From: Betaproteobacteria bacterium UBA2293
GTDB lineage: Bacteria > Pseudomonadota > Gammaproteobacteria > Burkholderiales > Rhodocyclaceae
Direction: 5' to 3'
DNA: 28,948 nt
NCBI GenBank assembly: GCA_002345845.1
Contig: DDWF01000024.1
Coordinates: 1 to 28,948, forward strand
Part shown: piece after piece, positions 1-7,018 of the stretch
Layout: each line of letters begins with the position of its first letter
Numbering within the stretch: the first letter of the stretch is position 1
Position numbers and translations under genes: made by a program
The notes under the pieces: generated by a model
What the model was told of the DNA's origin: nothing
Databases searched by the model: none
Seen by the model: the letters and a program-made list of their open reading frames with translations, nothing else

Positions 1-130
<130 letters not shown>

Positions 131-134
<4 letters not shown>

Positions 135-499
135 CTGCCGCCGAATACAAGGGGAAAAAAGGCCTGCGTCGCCTGTGGAACGCGCTCGGCTACTCGCGCG
201 ATGGCCTTGGCGCCGCGTGGACCAACGAAGCAGCCTTCCGCGAGGAAGTACTGCTCGCCGCCATCACCATTCCGCTGGCCCTCTACCTCGGCAGCAACGG
301 TATCGAACGGGCGCTGCTGATCGGCAGCATCCTGCTCATTTTGATCGTCGAAATCCTCAACTCGGCGGTCGAGGCGGTGGTCGACAAGGCCTCGCCGGAG
401 AAGCACGAACTGGCCAAGCGGGCCAAGGACATGGGCAGTGCCGCGGTGCTGCTCAGCCTGCTCAACGCCGCCGCCGTCTGGGCCTGCGTGCTGCTTTAG
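131..499 (+). CDS. dgkA: Diacylglycerol kinase, small integral-membrane type
   Basis: DgkA phosphorylates diacylglycerol to phosphatidic acid in the inner membrane, recycling the diacylglycerol released when phospholipid head groups are transferred to periplasmic glucans or lipopolysaccharide. The protein has 122 residues, the usual length for this family. It shows an amphipathic N-terminus and three hydrophobic segments (about 41-53, 60-77 and 102-121). The active-site block is clear: Glu74 and Glu81 lie seven residues apart around [11 protein letters not shown], matching E. coli Glu69/Glu76, and are followed by [15 protein letters not shown]. The start at 131 is preferred over an upstream in-frame ATG at 77, because the latter would lie entirely inside uvrA and add a non-family extension. 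The ATGA overlap with uvrA suggests co-expression. Confidence 0.95.
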
Positions 500-506
500 T
501 TACCTG

Positions 507-550
507 GTTGCCCAGGATCTTGAGCCAATAGCTCCAACTTCCTGGGCGAC
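507..550. terminator. Inverted repeat between convergent genes, candidate bidirectional terminator
   Basis: The 50 bp gap between dgkA and the convergent cyclase gene is almost wholly one imperfect palindrome. The outer arms are GTTGCCCAGGA (507-517) and TCCTGGGCGAC (540-550), complementary apart from one G-T wobble. An inner stem, TTGAGC (520-525) against GCTCCAA (531-537), closes with a five-base loop. Neither strand has a clear run of T after the stem, so this is not a textbook intrinsic terminator. Its placement between two converging stops suggests a shared transcript-end or RNA-stabilising hairpin. Confidence 0.5.
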
Positions 551-1812
551 TAAGCCATCACCACCCGGTTGCGGCCCTGGCGCTTGGCTTCGTACAGGGC
601 CTCGTCGGCCCGGTTGAGTGCGGTTTCCAGCGAGACTTCCGAAGCATCGGCCAGGCCCATGCTGAAGGTGACGCGGACCAGTTGGCCGTCGGCCAGGCGG
701 ATGTCATGGTCGGCACAGGCGGCGCGAAAACGCTCGGCCAGCTTGGCCGCGTCGGCCAGCTTTATTTCCGGAAAAACAAAGGCGAATTCTTCACCGCCGT
801 AACGACAAACGAGGTCCGACTGGCGCATTGATTCCTGGATCAGGGCGGCAAAGGCGCGCAGCACCGTGTCGCCAGCGGCATGGCCATAGGTATCGTTGAG
901 CTTCTTGAACAAGTCGAGATCGGCCATGCCGATCGTCACCGGCCGCCGATAGCGCTGCGCCCGCTGCAGTTCGGCCTCGGCGATGATCATGAAATGACGC
1001 CGGTTGAGCAATCCGGTCAGTCCATCGCGATTGGCCAGGGTTTCCAGTGCCTGGCGGGCCTGCTCGTTTTCGGCAAGCAATGTGTGGAGTTTGCCGATAG
1101 CCTCCTCGACCGCCTGGATTTCGGCCATCGCCGCCGGCTCGAACTCAGGCGCCGGGCGGTCCACGCCGAGCTTGGAAAGCGCCTTGTCGATGCGCTGTAG
1201 CGGATGAATCATGTGCACGCGCAATAGGACGAGGAAAAGCAGCAGGAAAATGCCGACGACGACCAGGGCAACGGTCAGTTTGAGGCGGGCGAGCTTGGCC
1301 GCTGCCGAGACTTCGCCCAGGTCGCCGGCCGCCAGATTGATGCCTTCGACCGATACGTCATCCACCAAGCGGCCCAGATTGGCCGACAACTGTTGCCACT
1401 CGGCGAAGCTGGCCGCCGGCACCCTGCCCTCGGCCATGGCGCGGCGCAGGGTTTCACTGAGAAACCCCTCCACCTGACGCGCCAACGTAGCCGCCTGAGC
1501 GTGGTCAAGCACGCTGGGATGGCTCGCTACCAGGGTGGCGACGAACATGGCCTGCTGGCGCTCCGCCGGCGACGTCAGCAGCAGCACTCGATCCCCCTCC
1601 TGGCGCAAGCGGTCCAGATTGCGGGCGAGGCGCTGGTAGCGGATGATCTCCGGCACCGTTTTGCTCTGCAGGCGATTGGCGGTATCGATGACCCGCTGCT
1701 GGTCGACCCAGAGCAGGCCGACCATGACTCCGAAAGTGACGATGAAGACGACGGCCAGGGCGGCGAAAGCGACGCCGGCGCGATAGTTCCGGGGAAGCAC
1801 GAAGCGACTCAT
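550..1812 (-). CDS. Membrane-bound diguanylate cyclase with helical periplasmic sensor
   Basis: The product (420 residues) should make cyclic di-GMP from two GTP at the inner membrane. TM1 spans about residues 12-35, an all-helical periplasmic region about 36-177, and TM2 about 178-198. A HAMP-like linker (about 199-250) and a GGDEF domain (about 258-420) follow. The active site is GGEEF at 339-343, and an RQSD inhibitory-site motif lies five residues upstream (330-333), so feedback inhibition by c-di-GMP is expected. No EAL or HD-GYP domain is present. The gene starts 2 bp after the stop of the upstream periplasmic binding-protein gene and has no convincing ribosome site of its own, so it is probably translated by coupling. 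The four-helix-like sensor and orphan binding protein suggest that the pair senses a small ligand together (inference). Confidence 0.9.
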   Translation of the reverse strand: MSRFVLPRNYRAGVAFAALAVVFIVTFGVMVGLLWVDQQRVIDTANRLQSKTVPEIIRYQRLARNLDRLRQEGDRVLLLTSPAERQQAMFVATLVASHPSVLDHAQAATLARQVEGFLSETLRRAMAEGRVPAASFAEWQQLSANLGRLVDDVSVEGINLAAGDLGEVSAAAKLARLKLTVALVVVGIFLLLFLVLLRVHMIHPLQRIDKALSKLGVDRPAPEFEPAAMAEIQAVEEAIGKLHTLLAENEQARQALETLANRDGLTGLLNRRHFMIIAEAELQRAQRYRRPVTIGMADLDLFKKLNDTYGHAAGDTVLRAFAALIQESMRQSDLVCRYGGEEFAFVFPEIKLADAAKLAERFRAACADHDIRLADGQLVRVTFSMGLADASEVSLETALNRADEALYEAKRQGRNRVVMA

Positions 1813-1814
1813 GA

Positions 1815-2564
1815 TCAGTCGACCCGCAGCGGCAGGAATTGCGAATTGATGCGGTCGTAGGTGCCGTTACGTTTGATGCGGTCGAGCGCAGCGTCGAGTG
1901 GCTCCTTGAGCTCCGGGCGCCGCGGCGAAATGCCGAAAGCCACATCACCGGACAATTCCGGCTCCTTCATCACCATCTTGACCAGGCCAAGTTGGCGAAA
2001 CTGTTCGTTCTGCATCAGGCCGATGCCGGTCCCCATCGGAATCAGCGCCGCCTGGGCGATCCCGGCGCGCAGCGGTTCGATCAGCTCGCCGTTGGTGCGC
2101 ACGGCCACGGTATCCCAGTTGCGGGCGCGGGCGAAGCGCTCCTGGGCTGAACCACTGAGAACGGCAACACGGACGCCGGCGGCTCCCGGCGGTGCCCCTT
2201 CCCGAGAAAACCACAGGGTCAGCGAGCGGAAATAAGGTTTGGCAAAAATGAATCTGGCACGCCGCTCCGGCGTCTCCAGCAGGCTGATCGCGGCAATGTC
2301 GACGTCGCCGGCGGTCAGGGCATCAAGGGCGACATTGAGCGTGCTTACTTGAAGGTTACAGACAGCTTTCATTTCTGCGCACAGGGCGCGGGCAATCTCG
2401 ATGGTGAAGCCGGTCAGGCGGCCGTCGGCGGCGCGAAAAGCCATCGGCGGTGCATTTTCCAGCACGGCCACGCGCAGCTCGGTCGCCGACGCTGGAACCG
2501 CCGCTCCGAAACCGAGCAAAGCACTCAGCACCACGATCATCCGCAAGAACATCTCGCCTCGCAT
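1815..2564 (-). CDS. Periplasmic family-3 (amino-acid type) substrate-binding protein
   Basis: This 249-residue protein has a Sec signal peptide, probably cleaved after the Ala-Ser-Ala at about residue 27. It then shows the family-3 solute-binding fold: ELRVAVLENAPPMAF, GFTIEIARAL, and TPERRARFIFAKPYF, where Thr98 and Arg101 match the positions that usually hold an amino-acid carboxylate. The C-terminal lobe ends in LDAALDRIKRNGTYDRI, also typical. No permease or ATPase gene is adjacent; the next gene, 2 bp downstream, is a membrane diguanylate cyclase. A sensory rather than transport role is therefore likely (inference). Start choice is uncertain: ATGs occur at codons 1, 5 and 9, and AGGCGAG lies between the first and third. 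The ligand cannot be told from the sequence. Confidence 0.85.
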   Translation of the reverse strand: MRGEMFLRMIVVLSALLGFGAAVPASATELRVAVLENAPPMAFRAADGRLTGFTIEIARALCAEMKAVCNLQVSTLNVALDALTAGDVDIAAISLLETPERRARFIFAKPYFRSLTLWFSREGAPPGAAGVRVAVLSGSAQERFARARNWDTVAVRTNGELIEPLRAGIAQAALIPMGTGIGLMQNEQFRQLGLVKMVMKEPELSGDVAFGISPRRPELKEPLDAALDRIKRNGTYDRINSQFLPLRVD

Positions 2565-2582
2565 AAAAGCTTCTATTACTAA

Positions 2583-2588
2583 AGTATA
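2583..2588 (-). promoter_or_regulatory. Candidate -10 box for the binding protein-cyclase unit
   Basis: On the minus strand, TATACT (five of six matches to TATAAT) lies about 20 bases upstream of the binding-protein start, in an unusually AT-rich patch (2565-2590) for this GC-rich window. The hexamer 17 bases further upstream (CAAGTA) is a poor -35 match, so the promoter may need an activator or the call may be wrong. The rest of the 103 bp gap (2589-2667) shows no strong terminator for the upstream addA-like gene. Confidence 0.38.
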
Positions 2589-2667
2589 ACCAGCCGCGTG
2601 GCCGCTACTTGTGACCAGCAGAAATTATTCCGCTGCAGCCAATGGCCGATAGCCAGCGCACATCGCC

Positions 2668-5600
2668 TCATGACAGTTCAATCAGTCGATCCTGCAACGG
2701 GAAATAGATCGCCATGCGCACCGGCGGGACTGTACCGACAAACAGCCCGGCATAGCGCTCCAGTTGCGGGCGATGGACCGCCGCCCGCGCCGCCAGTTCC
2801 GTTTCCGGCAGATGCACGGTCTTGTAGTCAATGATCCAGCGACAGCCATCGGCGACGAAACAGCGGTCGATAATGTGGTTGGCCACGCCGTCGTCGTCGC
2901 CGCGGCTGCTCCAGGCCTCTTCGGCACCGGCCTCGGCGTGGTCGGCGAGCAGCCAGCGGCCGGTCGCCGATGCCAGCGTGCGGCAGAGCGCGGCAATCGC
3001 CTCGGCGGCCGCGGCCGTCGCCATTTCCGGGCCATGCCCCTGCGCCTGCAACCAGCGCTGCCAGGCCGGGGCCAGCTTGGCGACGCGCTCCGGCGACCAG
3101 TGCGCCAGCCCGTCGCGAGCGACCAGTTCCAGCGCCCGATGCACCAGCGTGCCGAGCGAGGCTTCCAGCGACAGGATTTCCGGCAGGACATCGAGTTCCA
3201 GCGGATTGTCGCCGCCCCCGCCTACCACCTCTGTCGCCCCCAGGGCGGCCGGCACACTGACCTCGGCCAGGCGCAGCAGCGGCGGTTCAAAGTTGGCCGG
3301 ATCGAGGCTGGCGACGGCGGCCGGCGTCGGCTCGGCGTCGGCCAGTGCGGCGACGAACAACGGCTGGGCGACGCCTGGCCACAGCAGCTTCAACAACGTG
3401 CCGGCTGCCGGCGGCTTGAGGCCGTCGTCCTTGCGCTCGTCAGCGACAGCGACGCCGACCAAGTGCAGGCGGCGGATGGCGCGGGTGGCGGCGACGTAGA
3501 GCAGGCGCTCGTCCTCGTGACCGGCGCGCTCGCCCTCCAGGCGGCGCAGGTAGTCGTAGGCAGTCGGCTCGCCGCTCGCCGCCTCGCGCGCCTTGAGCGG
3601 CGCCACCAGCAGGTGCTCCTGGCCGTCAGGGCCGGCGACCTCGTCCCACAGCAGCAGGCTGCTGTCGTTGGCGCCGGTCTCGCGGTGCAGGCCGGGGACG
3701 ATGACGGTGTCGAATTCGAGGCCCTTCGACTTGTGCACGGTCATCATCTGCACCGCGTCGCCCAGCGGATCGGCCGGCGCGAACAGTTCGGCGGCTTGCG
3801 TCGCCAGCGTCTCGGGACTCAGCTTACGGGCCGCCGCCAGGCGGTCAAGTAGGGCGAAAAAAGCCTCGACGTCGGCCAGTGCTTCCGGCGCCTCCAGGCA
3901 GCGCGGGCCGCCGAGCAGCAGCCAGGTGGCTTCCAGCCAGCGCCGCGGATGCTGGCGGTCGCGGCCGGCGAAGGCCAGTTGCAGCACCGCGCGCACGGCC
4001 AGCAGGCGCTGCCGGCCATCGGCCGACAGGCGGGTCAGCCGGGTCGCGTCGTGCATCAGCTGCCAGATGGTGGATCGCTTGTCGTCGCCGGCCAGCGCGT
4101 GCAGGTCGGCCAGCGTCAGAGCGCACCACGGGGCGCGCAGCAGCGCCAGCCAGTGCACGCGGTCGGCGCGATGATGCAGGGCGCGGAACAGCGTCAGCAG
4201 GTCCTGCACATGCTGGCGGCCATCTAGACCTTCGATGTCCACCGCCTGGAAACGCAGTTCCGGGGCGCTGCGGCGGATTTCGCCGACCAGTGCGTCGAGG
4301 TGGGAGCGGGCGCGGACCAGCACGGCGATGCGTTCTGCCGGTGCCTCGCGGCGGGCGATCCGGATGATCTCCAGCACCCGGCGCGCCTCGTCGCCGGCGG
4401 GATCGCTGTCGTCACGGGCGATCAGCGCATGGACGACGACTTTGCTGTCAGCGCGGGCTGCCCGCGTAGCGGCCGACGGCGCATAGCGTACGGCGCCGGT
4501 TTCCGGTGCGTCGGCGACCGGGAAAATGCCCGGGAAGGCGCTGTTCACCCAGTCGACGATCCCCGGATAGGAGCGGTTGTTGCGGAACAGGCGCAGGTGT
4601 TCGAGTCGGATGTCGCCGATGCCGCGTTCGCGGACGCGCAGGAACAGCCCGACGTCGGCCTTGCGGAAGCGGTAGATCGACTGCATCGGGTCGCCGACGA
4701 CAAACAACGTCCTTCCGTCACCCGGCATCCAGCCGCGCGTCAGCTTGCCGATCAGGCCGACCTGGCTGGGACTGGTGTCCTGGAATTCGTCGACCAGCAG
4801 GTGGCGGATGCGGTAGTCCAGCGCCTGCGCCAGATCGGTCGGCGCCTCGTCCTCACCCAGCGCCAGGCCGGCGCGGGCGGCGATCTCGATGAAATCGACC
4901 TCGCCGGCCTCCTGGAAAGCCAGCCATAACTGCCCGGCGGCCAGGCGCAGCAGGCGGGCGAAGCATTCGACGGTGGCCCATTCGGCCTCGCTCAGCTGCG
5001 GCTGCGGCAACTGGCCGAGCACGCCCAGGCGCTCCTCGATGCCGGGCAAGGCGGCGAGGTCGGCCAGTGCCTCGCTCATCGCCTCCTTCTGGGCGGCGAA
5101 CTCCTTGCCGGCCGGGAAGCCGATGTTCTTGGTCAGGCTCTTGCGCAGGCTACCGGTGCCGGTCAGCAGCAGGCCCGCCAGTGCCCGCCAGCGCGGCAGG
5201 TCGCCGATCTCGGCGGCCAGTGTTTCGTCCCAGTCGAGCAGCGCTTCGTGCAGCTCCGGCATGTTGGCCGCGGCGAAGCGGGCCAGCGGCATCAGCCGCG
5301 CCTGCCAGCTGCTGTCGAGCAACTCGGCGACGGCCGCCAGATCGCGCCCGACCAGCGCCGCGAAGCCAGCCTCGACTTCGGCGCGCAAGGCACCGTCGTC
5401 GAAGCGCGTGGCGTGATGCAGCCACTGGTCGCGCCGGCCGAGCATGGCGACCAGCAGTTTCTCCAGGCGACCGGCGTTGTTGTCCATGCAAGCCAGCGCG
5501 GCGGCGACCACCTCGGCATCAGCGTCGCCGGCCTCGACCATTTCCAGCGTCCGCCGCGCGGCAGTGGCGTAATGCGCCTCGGCATCCTCGCTGACGCCCG

Positions 5601-6030
5601 GCTGGCTGCCGAAGCGGCTGAGATAGGGCATCTGCCGCGCCAGACTGGCGCACAGCGCATCGAGCGTGGTGATGCGCAGCCGGCCGGGATGGCCGAGCAG
5701 ACTCCAGCCGCGGGCTGCGTCGTGGGCCAGCACAGCGCGCGCCAGGGCAAAGGTCTGCTGCTTGTGCACCTGCTCCGGCATCACGCCGGCGGCGGCGATT
5801 TCCAGACTGCCGAGAATGCGGTCGCGCATCTCGGTCGCCGCCTTGTTGGTGAAAGTCAGCGCCAGCACCTCCTCCGGCTGCTCGACCACGGCCAGCAGGC
5901 GCAGATAGCGCTGCGTCAGCAGCTCCGTCTTGCCGGCCCCGGCCGGCGCCTCGACGATGAAGGAAGCAATCTCCAGCGCCCGCAGCCGGGCGTTTTTATC
6001 TTCTTCGAGACGATCGGGCACGGCAGCCAT
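2668..6030 (-). CDS. addA: AddA-like UvrD-family helicase/nuclease (double-strand break repair)
   Basis: This 1120-residue protein is an SF1 helicase fused to a RecB-type nuclease, the large subunit of an AddAB-like end-resection complex. Helicase motifs appear in order: Walker A APAGAGKT (28-35), ALTFTNKAATEM (57-68), DEFQD (414-418), GDPMQSIYRFR (446-456), TVHKSKGLEF (764-773) and YVAATRA (845-851). The C-terminal nuclease has HRALEL (964-969), Asp1055, DYK (1068-1070) and QLERY (1089-1093), so it looks catalytically complete. The open frame extends upstream to 6288, but that part lies inside the hydrolase gene and is unlike the family. The ATG at 6030 gives a normal N-terminus just before Walker A, although no clear Shine-Dalgarno precedes it. 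Its AddB-like partner lies upstream, separated by a hydrolase gene. Confidence 0.93.
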   Translation of the reverse strand: MAAVPDRLEEDKNARLRALEIASFIVEAPAGAGKTELLTQRYLRLLAVVEQPEEVLALTFTNKAATEMRDRILGSLEIAAAGVMPEQVHKQQTFALARAVLAHDAARGWSLLGHPGRLRITTLDALCASLARQMPYLSRFGSQPGVSEDAEAHYATAARRTLEMVEAGDADAEVVAAALACMDNNAGRLEKLLVAMLGRRDQWLHHATRFDDGALRAEVEAGFAALVGRDLAAVAELLDSSWQARLMPLARFAAANMPELHEALLDWDETLAAEIGDLPRWRALAGLLLTGTGSLRKSLTKNIGFPAGKEFAAQKEAMSEALADLAALPGIEERLGVLGQLPQPQLSEAEWATVECFARLLRLAAGQLWLAFQEAGEVDFIEIAARAGLALGEDEAPTDLAQALDYRIRHLLVDEFQDTSPSQVGLIGKLTRGWMPGDGRTLFVVGDPMQSIYRFRKADVGLFLRVRERGIGDIRLEHLRLFRNNRSYPGIVDWVNSAFPGIFPVADAPETGAVRYAPSAATRAARADSKVVVHALIARDDSDPAGDEARRVLEIIRIARREAPAERIAVLVRARSHLDALVGEIRRSAPELRFQAVDIEGLDGRQHVQDLLTLFRALHHRADRVHWLALLRAPWCALTLADLHALAGDDKRSTIWQLMHDATRLTRLSADGRQRLLAVRAVLQLAFAGRDRQHPRRWLEATWLLLGGPRCLEAPEALADVEAFFALLDRLAAARKLSPETLATQAAELFAPADPLGDAVQMMTVHKSKGLEFDTVIVPGLHRETGANDSSLLLWDEVAGPDGQEHLLVAPLKAREAASGEPTAYDYLRRLEGERAGHEDERLLYVAATRAIRRLHLVGVAVADERKDDGLKPPAAGTLLKLLWPGVAQPLFVAALADAEPTPAAVASLDPANFEPPLLRLAEVSVPAALGATEVVGGGGDNPLELDVLPEILSLEASLGTLVHRALELVARDGLAHWSPERVAKLAPAWQRWLQAQGHGPEMATAAAAEAIAALCRTLASATGRWLLADHAEAGAEEAWSSRGDDDGVANHIIDRCFVADGCRWIIDYKTVHLPETELAARAAVHRPQLERYAGLFVGTVPPVRMAIYFPLQDRLIELS

Positions 6031-6061
6031 CAGCGATTTTCGATGTAAAGGGTGGCCAGGA

Positions 6062-7018
6062 TCATTCGCCGAGAAAGGCCACCAGGCTGGCAATAATTTC
6101 GTCGTCCCAGGAGCCCATGAAGGAATGCCCCATGTCGAGGACCTCCAGGCGCGCCTTGGGAATGTTGCCCGCCAGGAATTCGCCATGTTCCAAAGGCAGG
6201 CACACATCGTGCTGACCATGAATAACCAGTGTCGGCGCTTGGATGCGCTTGATGCCCTCCCGCCGGTCAGGCGACATGGCCACGGCAAACGCGTGATTAA
6301 AGGCTGGGCGTTGATCCGGGGCGCGACGTGCGGCCAGACGCAGCGACCTGGCCACCCAATCCAGGGGAAAGGCCCGGCTGCCGCCGTAGGTCACGGCCCA
6401 CCCTTCGAGCAGGGATTTTTCGATTTCCGCCGCCGAGCGCGCAGGCTGGTCCGCTACCGCCCGGACATAGTCCAGCAAGGCCGGGCCGGGTCCGGGCAGG
6501 TCGAAGCCGGTCAGGCTCTGCCCCATGGTCGCCGCCATGTAAGGCCGCTGGTCGGCGGTGCTGGAAATCAGCACCAGCCGATCCACCTGTTCGGGATGAT
6601 CGATGGCCAGCAGTTGCGCTATGTAGCCGCCCATCGACAGGCCGACCACCGCCGCCTTCTGCATGCCATGAGCGCGCATGATGGTCAGGGCATCTTTCTT
6701 CAGTTCGCTCAACCGATAGGGGGTCGCCTGATAATCCACCGTCGACGACAACCCTGTATCACGATGATCGTAACGAACCACGAAATAACCACGATCCGCC
6801 AGATGCTGACAAAAAGACTCGGGCCACATGACACCCTGATTCATCGCGCCCATGATCAGCAGAATCGGCCGATGGCCTTGCTGGCCGAAGGATTCCGTCC
6901 ATAGCGACAGGCCGTCCTCGGTCGTGACGATTTTTTCCATACGCTCTCCCGCTAGGCCGACATTGAAGCCGAGCATCAATAACAGGACTGCCAGAAACCG
7001 CAGCATGACGGACATCAT
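6062..7018 (-). CDS. Alpha/beta-fold hydrolase, possible secreted or cytoplasmic form
   Basis: This is a 318-residue serine hydrolase. The nucleophile elbow is GLSMG (Ser128), with probable Asp271 in HGQHDVCLP and His298 in DMGHSFMG. An HRDTGLSS block is shared with esterase-like members of the family. Substrate is unknown. The ATG at 7018 overlaps the TGA of the AddB-like gene (ATGA), follows GGAAGG at good spacing, and gives a plausible signal peptide (MLRFLAVLLLMLGFNVGLAG). A second in-frame ATG at 6940 has GGGAG five bases upstream and would give a 292-residue cytoplasmic enzyme starting MEKIVTTEDG. Either or both may be used. The gene sits between the AddB-like and AddA-like genes; a direct role in DNA repair is not evident from its domains. 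Confidence 0.87.
   Translation of the reverse strand: MMSVMLRFLAVLLLMLGFNVGLAGERMEKIVTTEDGLSLWTESFGQQGHRPILLIMGAMNQGVMWPESFCQHLADRGYFVVRYDHRDTGLSSTVDYQATPYRLSELKKDALTIMRAHGMQKAAVVGLSMGGYIAQLLAIDHPEQVDRLVLISSTADQRPYMAATMGQSLTGFDLPGPGPALLDYVRAVADQPARSAAEIEKSLLEGWAVTYGGSRAFPLDWVARSLRLAARRAPDQRPAFNHAFAVAMSPDRREGIKRIQAPTLVIHGQHDVCLPLEHGEFLAGNIPKARLEVLDMGHSFMGSWDDEIIASLVAFLGE

Noticed and set aside
2764..6904. Several long plus-strand open frames opposite the addA-like gene and hydrolase
   Set aside because: Arg/Ser/Pro-rich translations without domains; the minus strand has full helicase, nuclease and hydrolase motifs.
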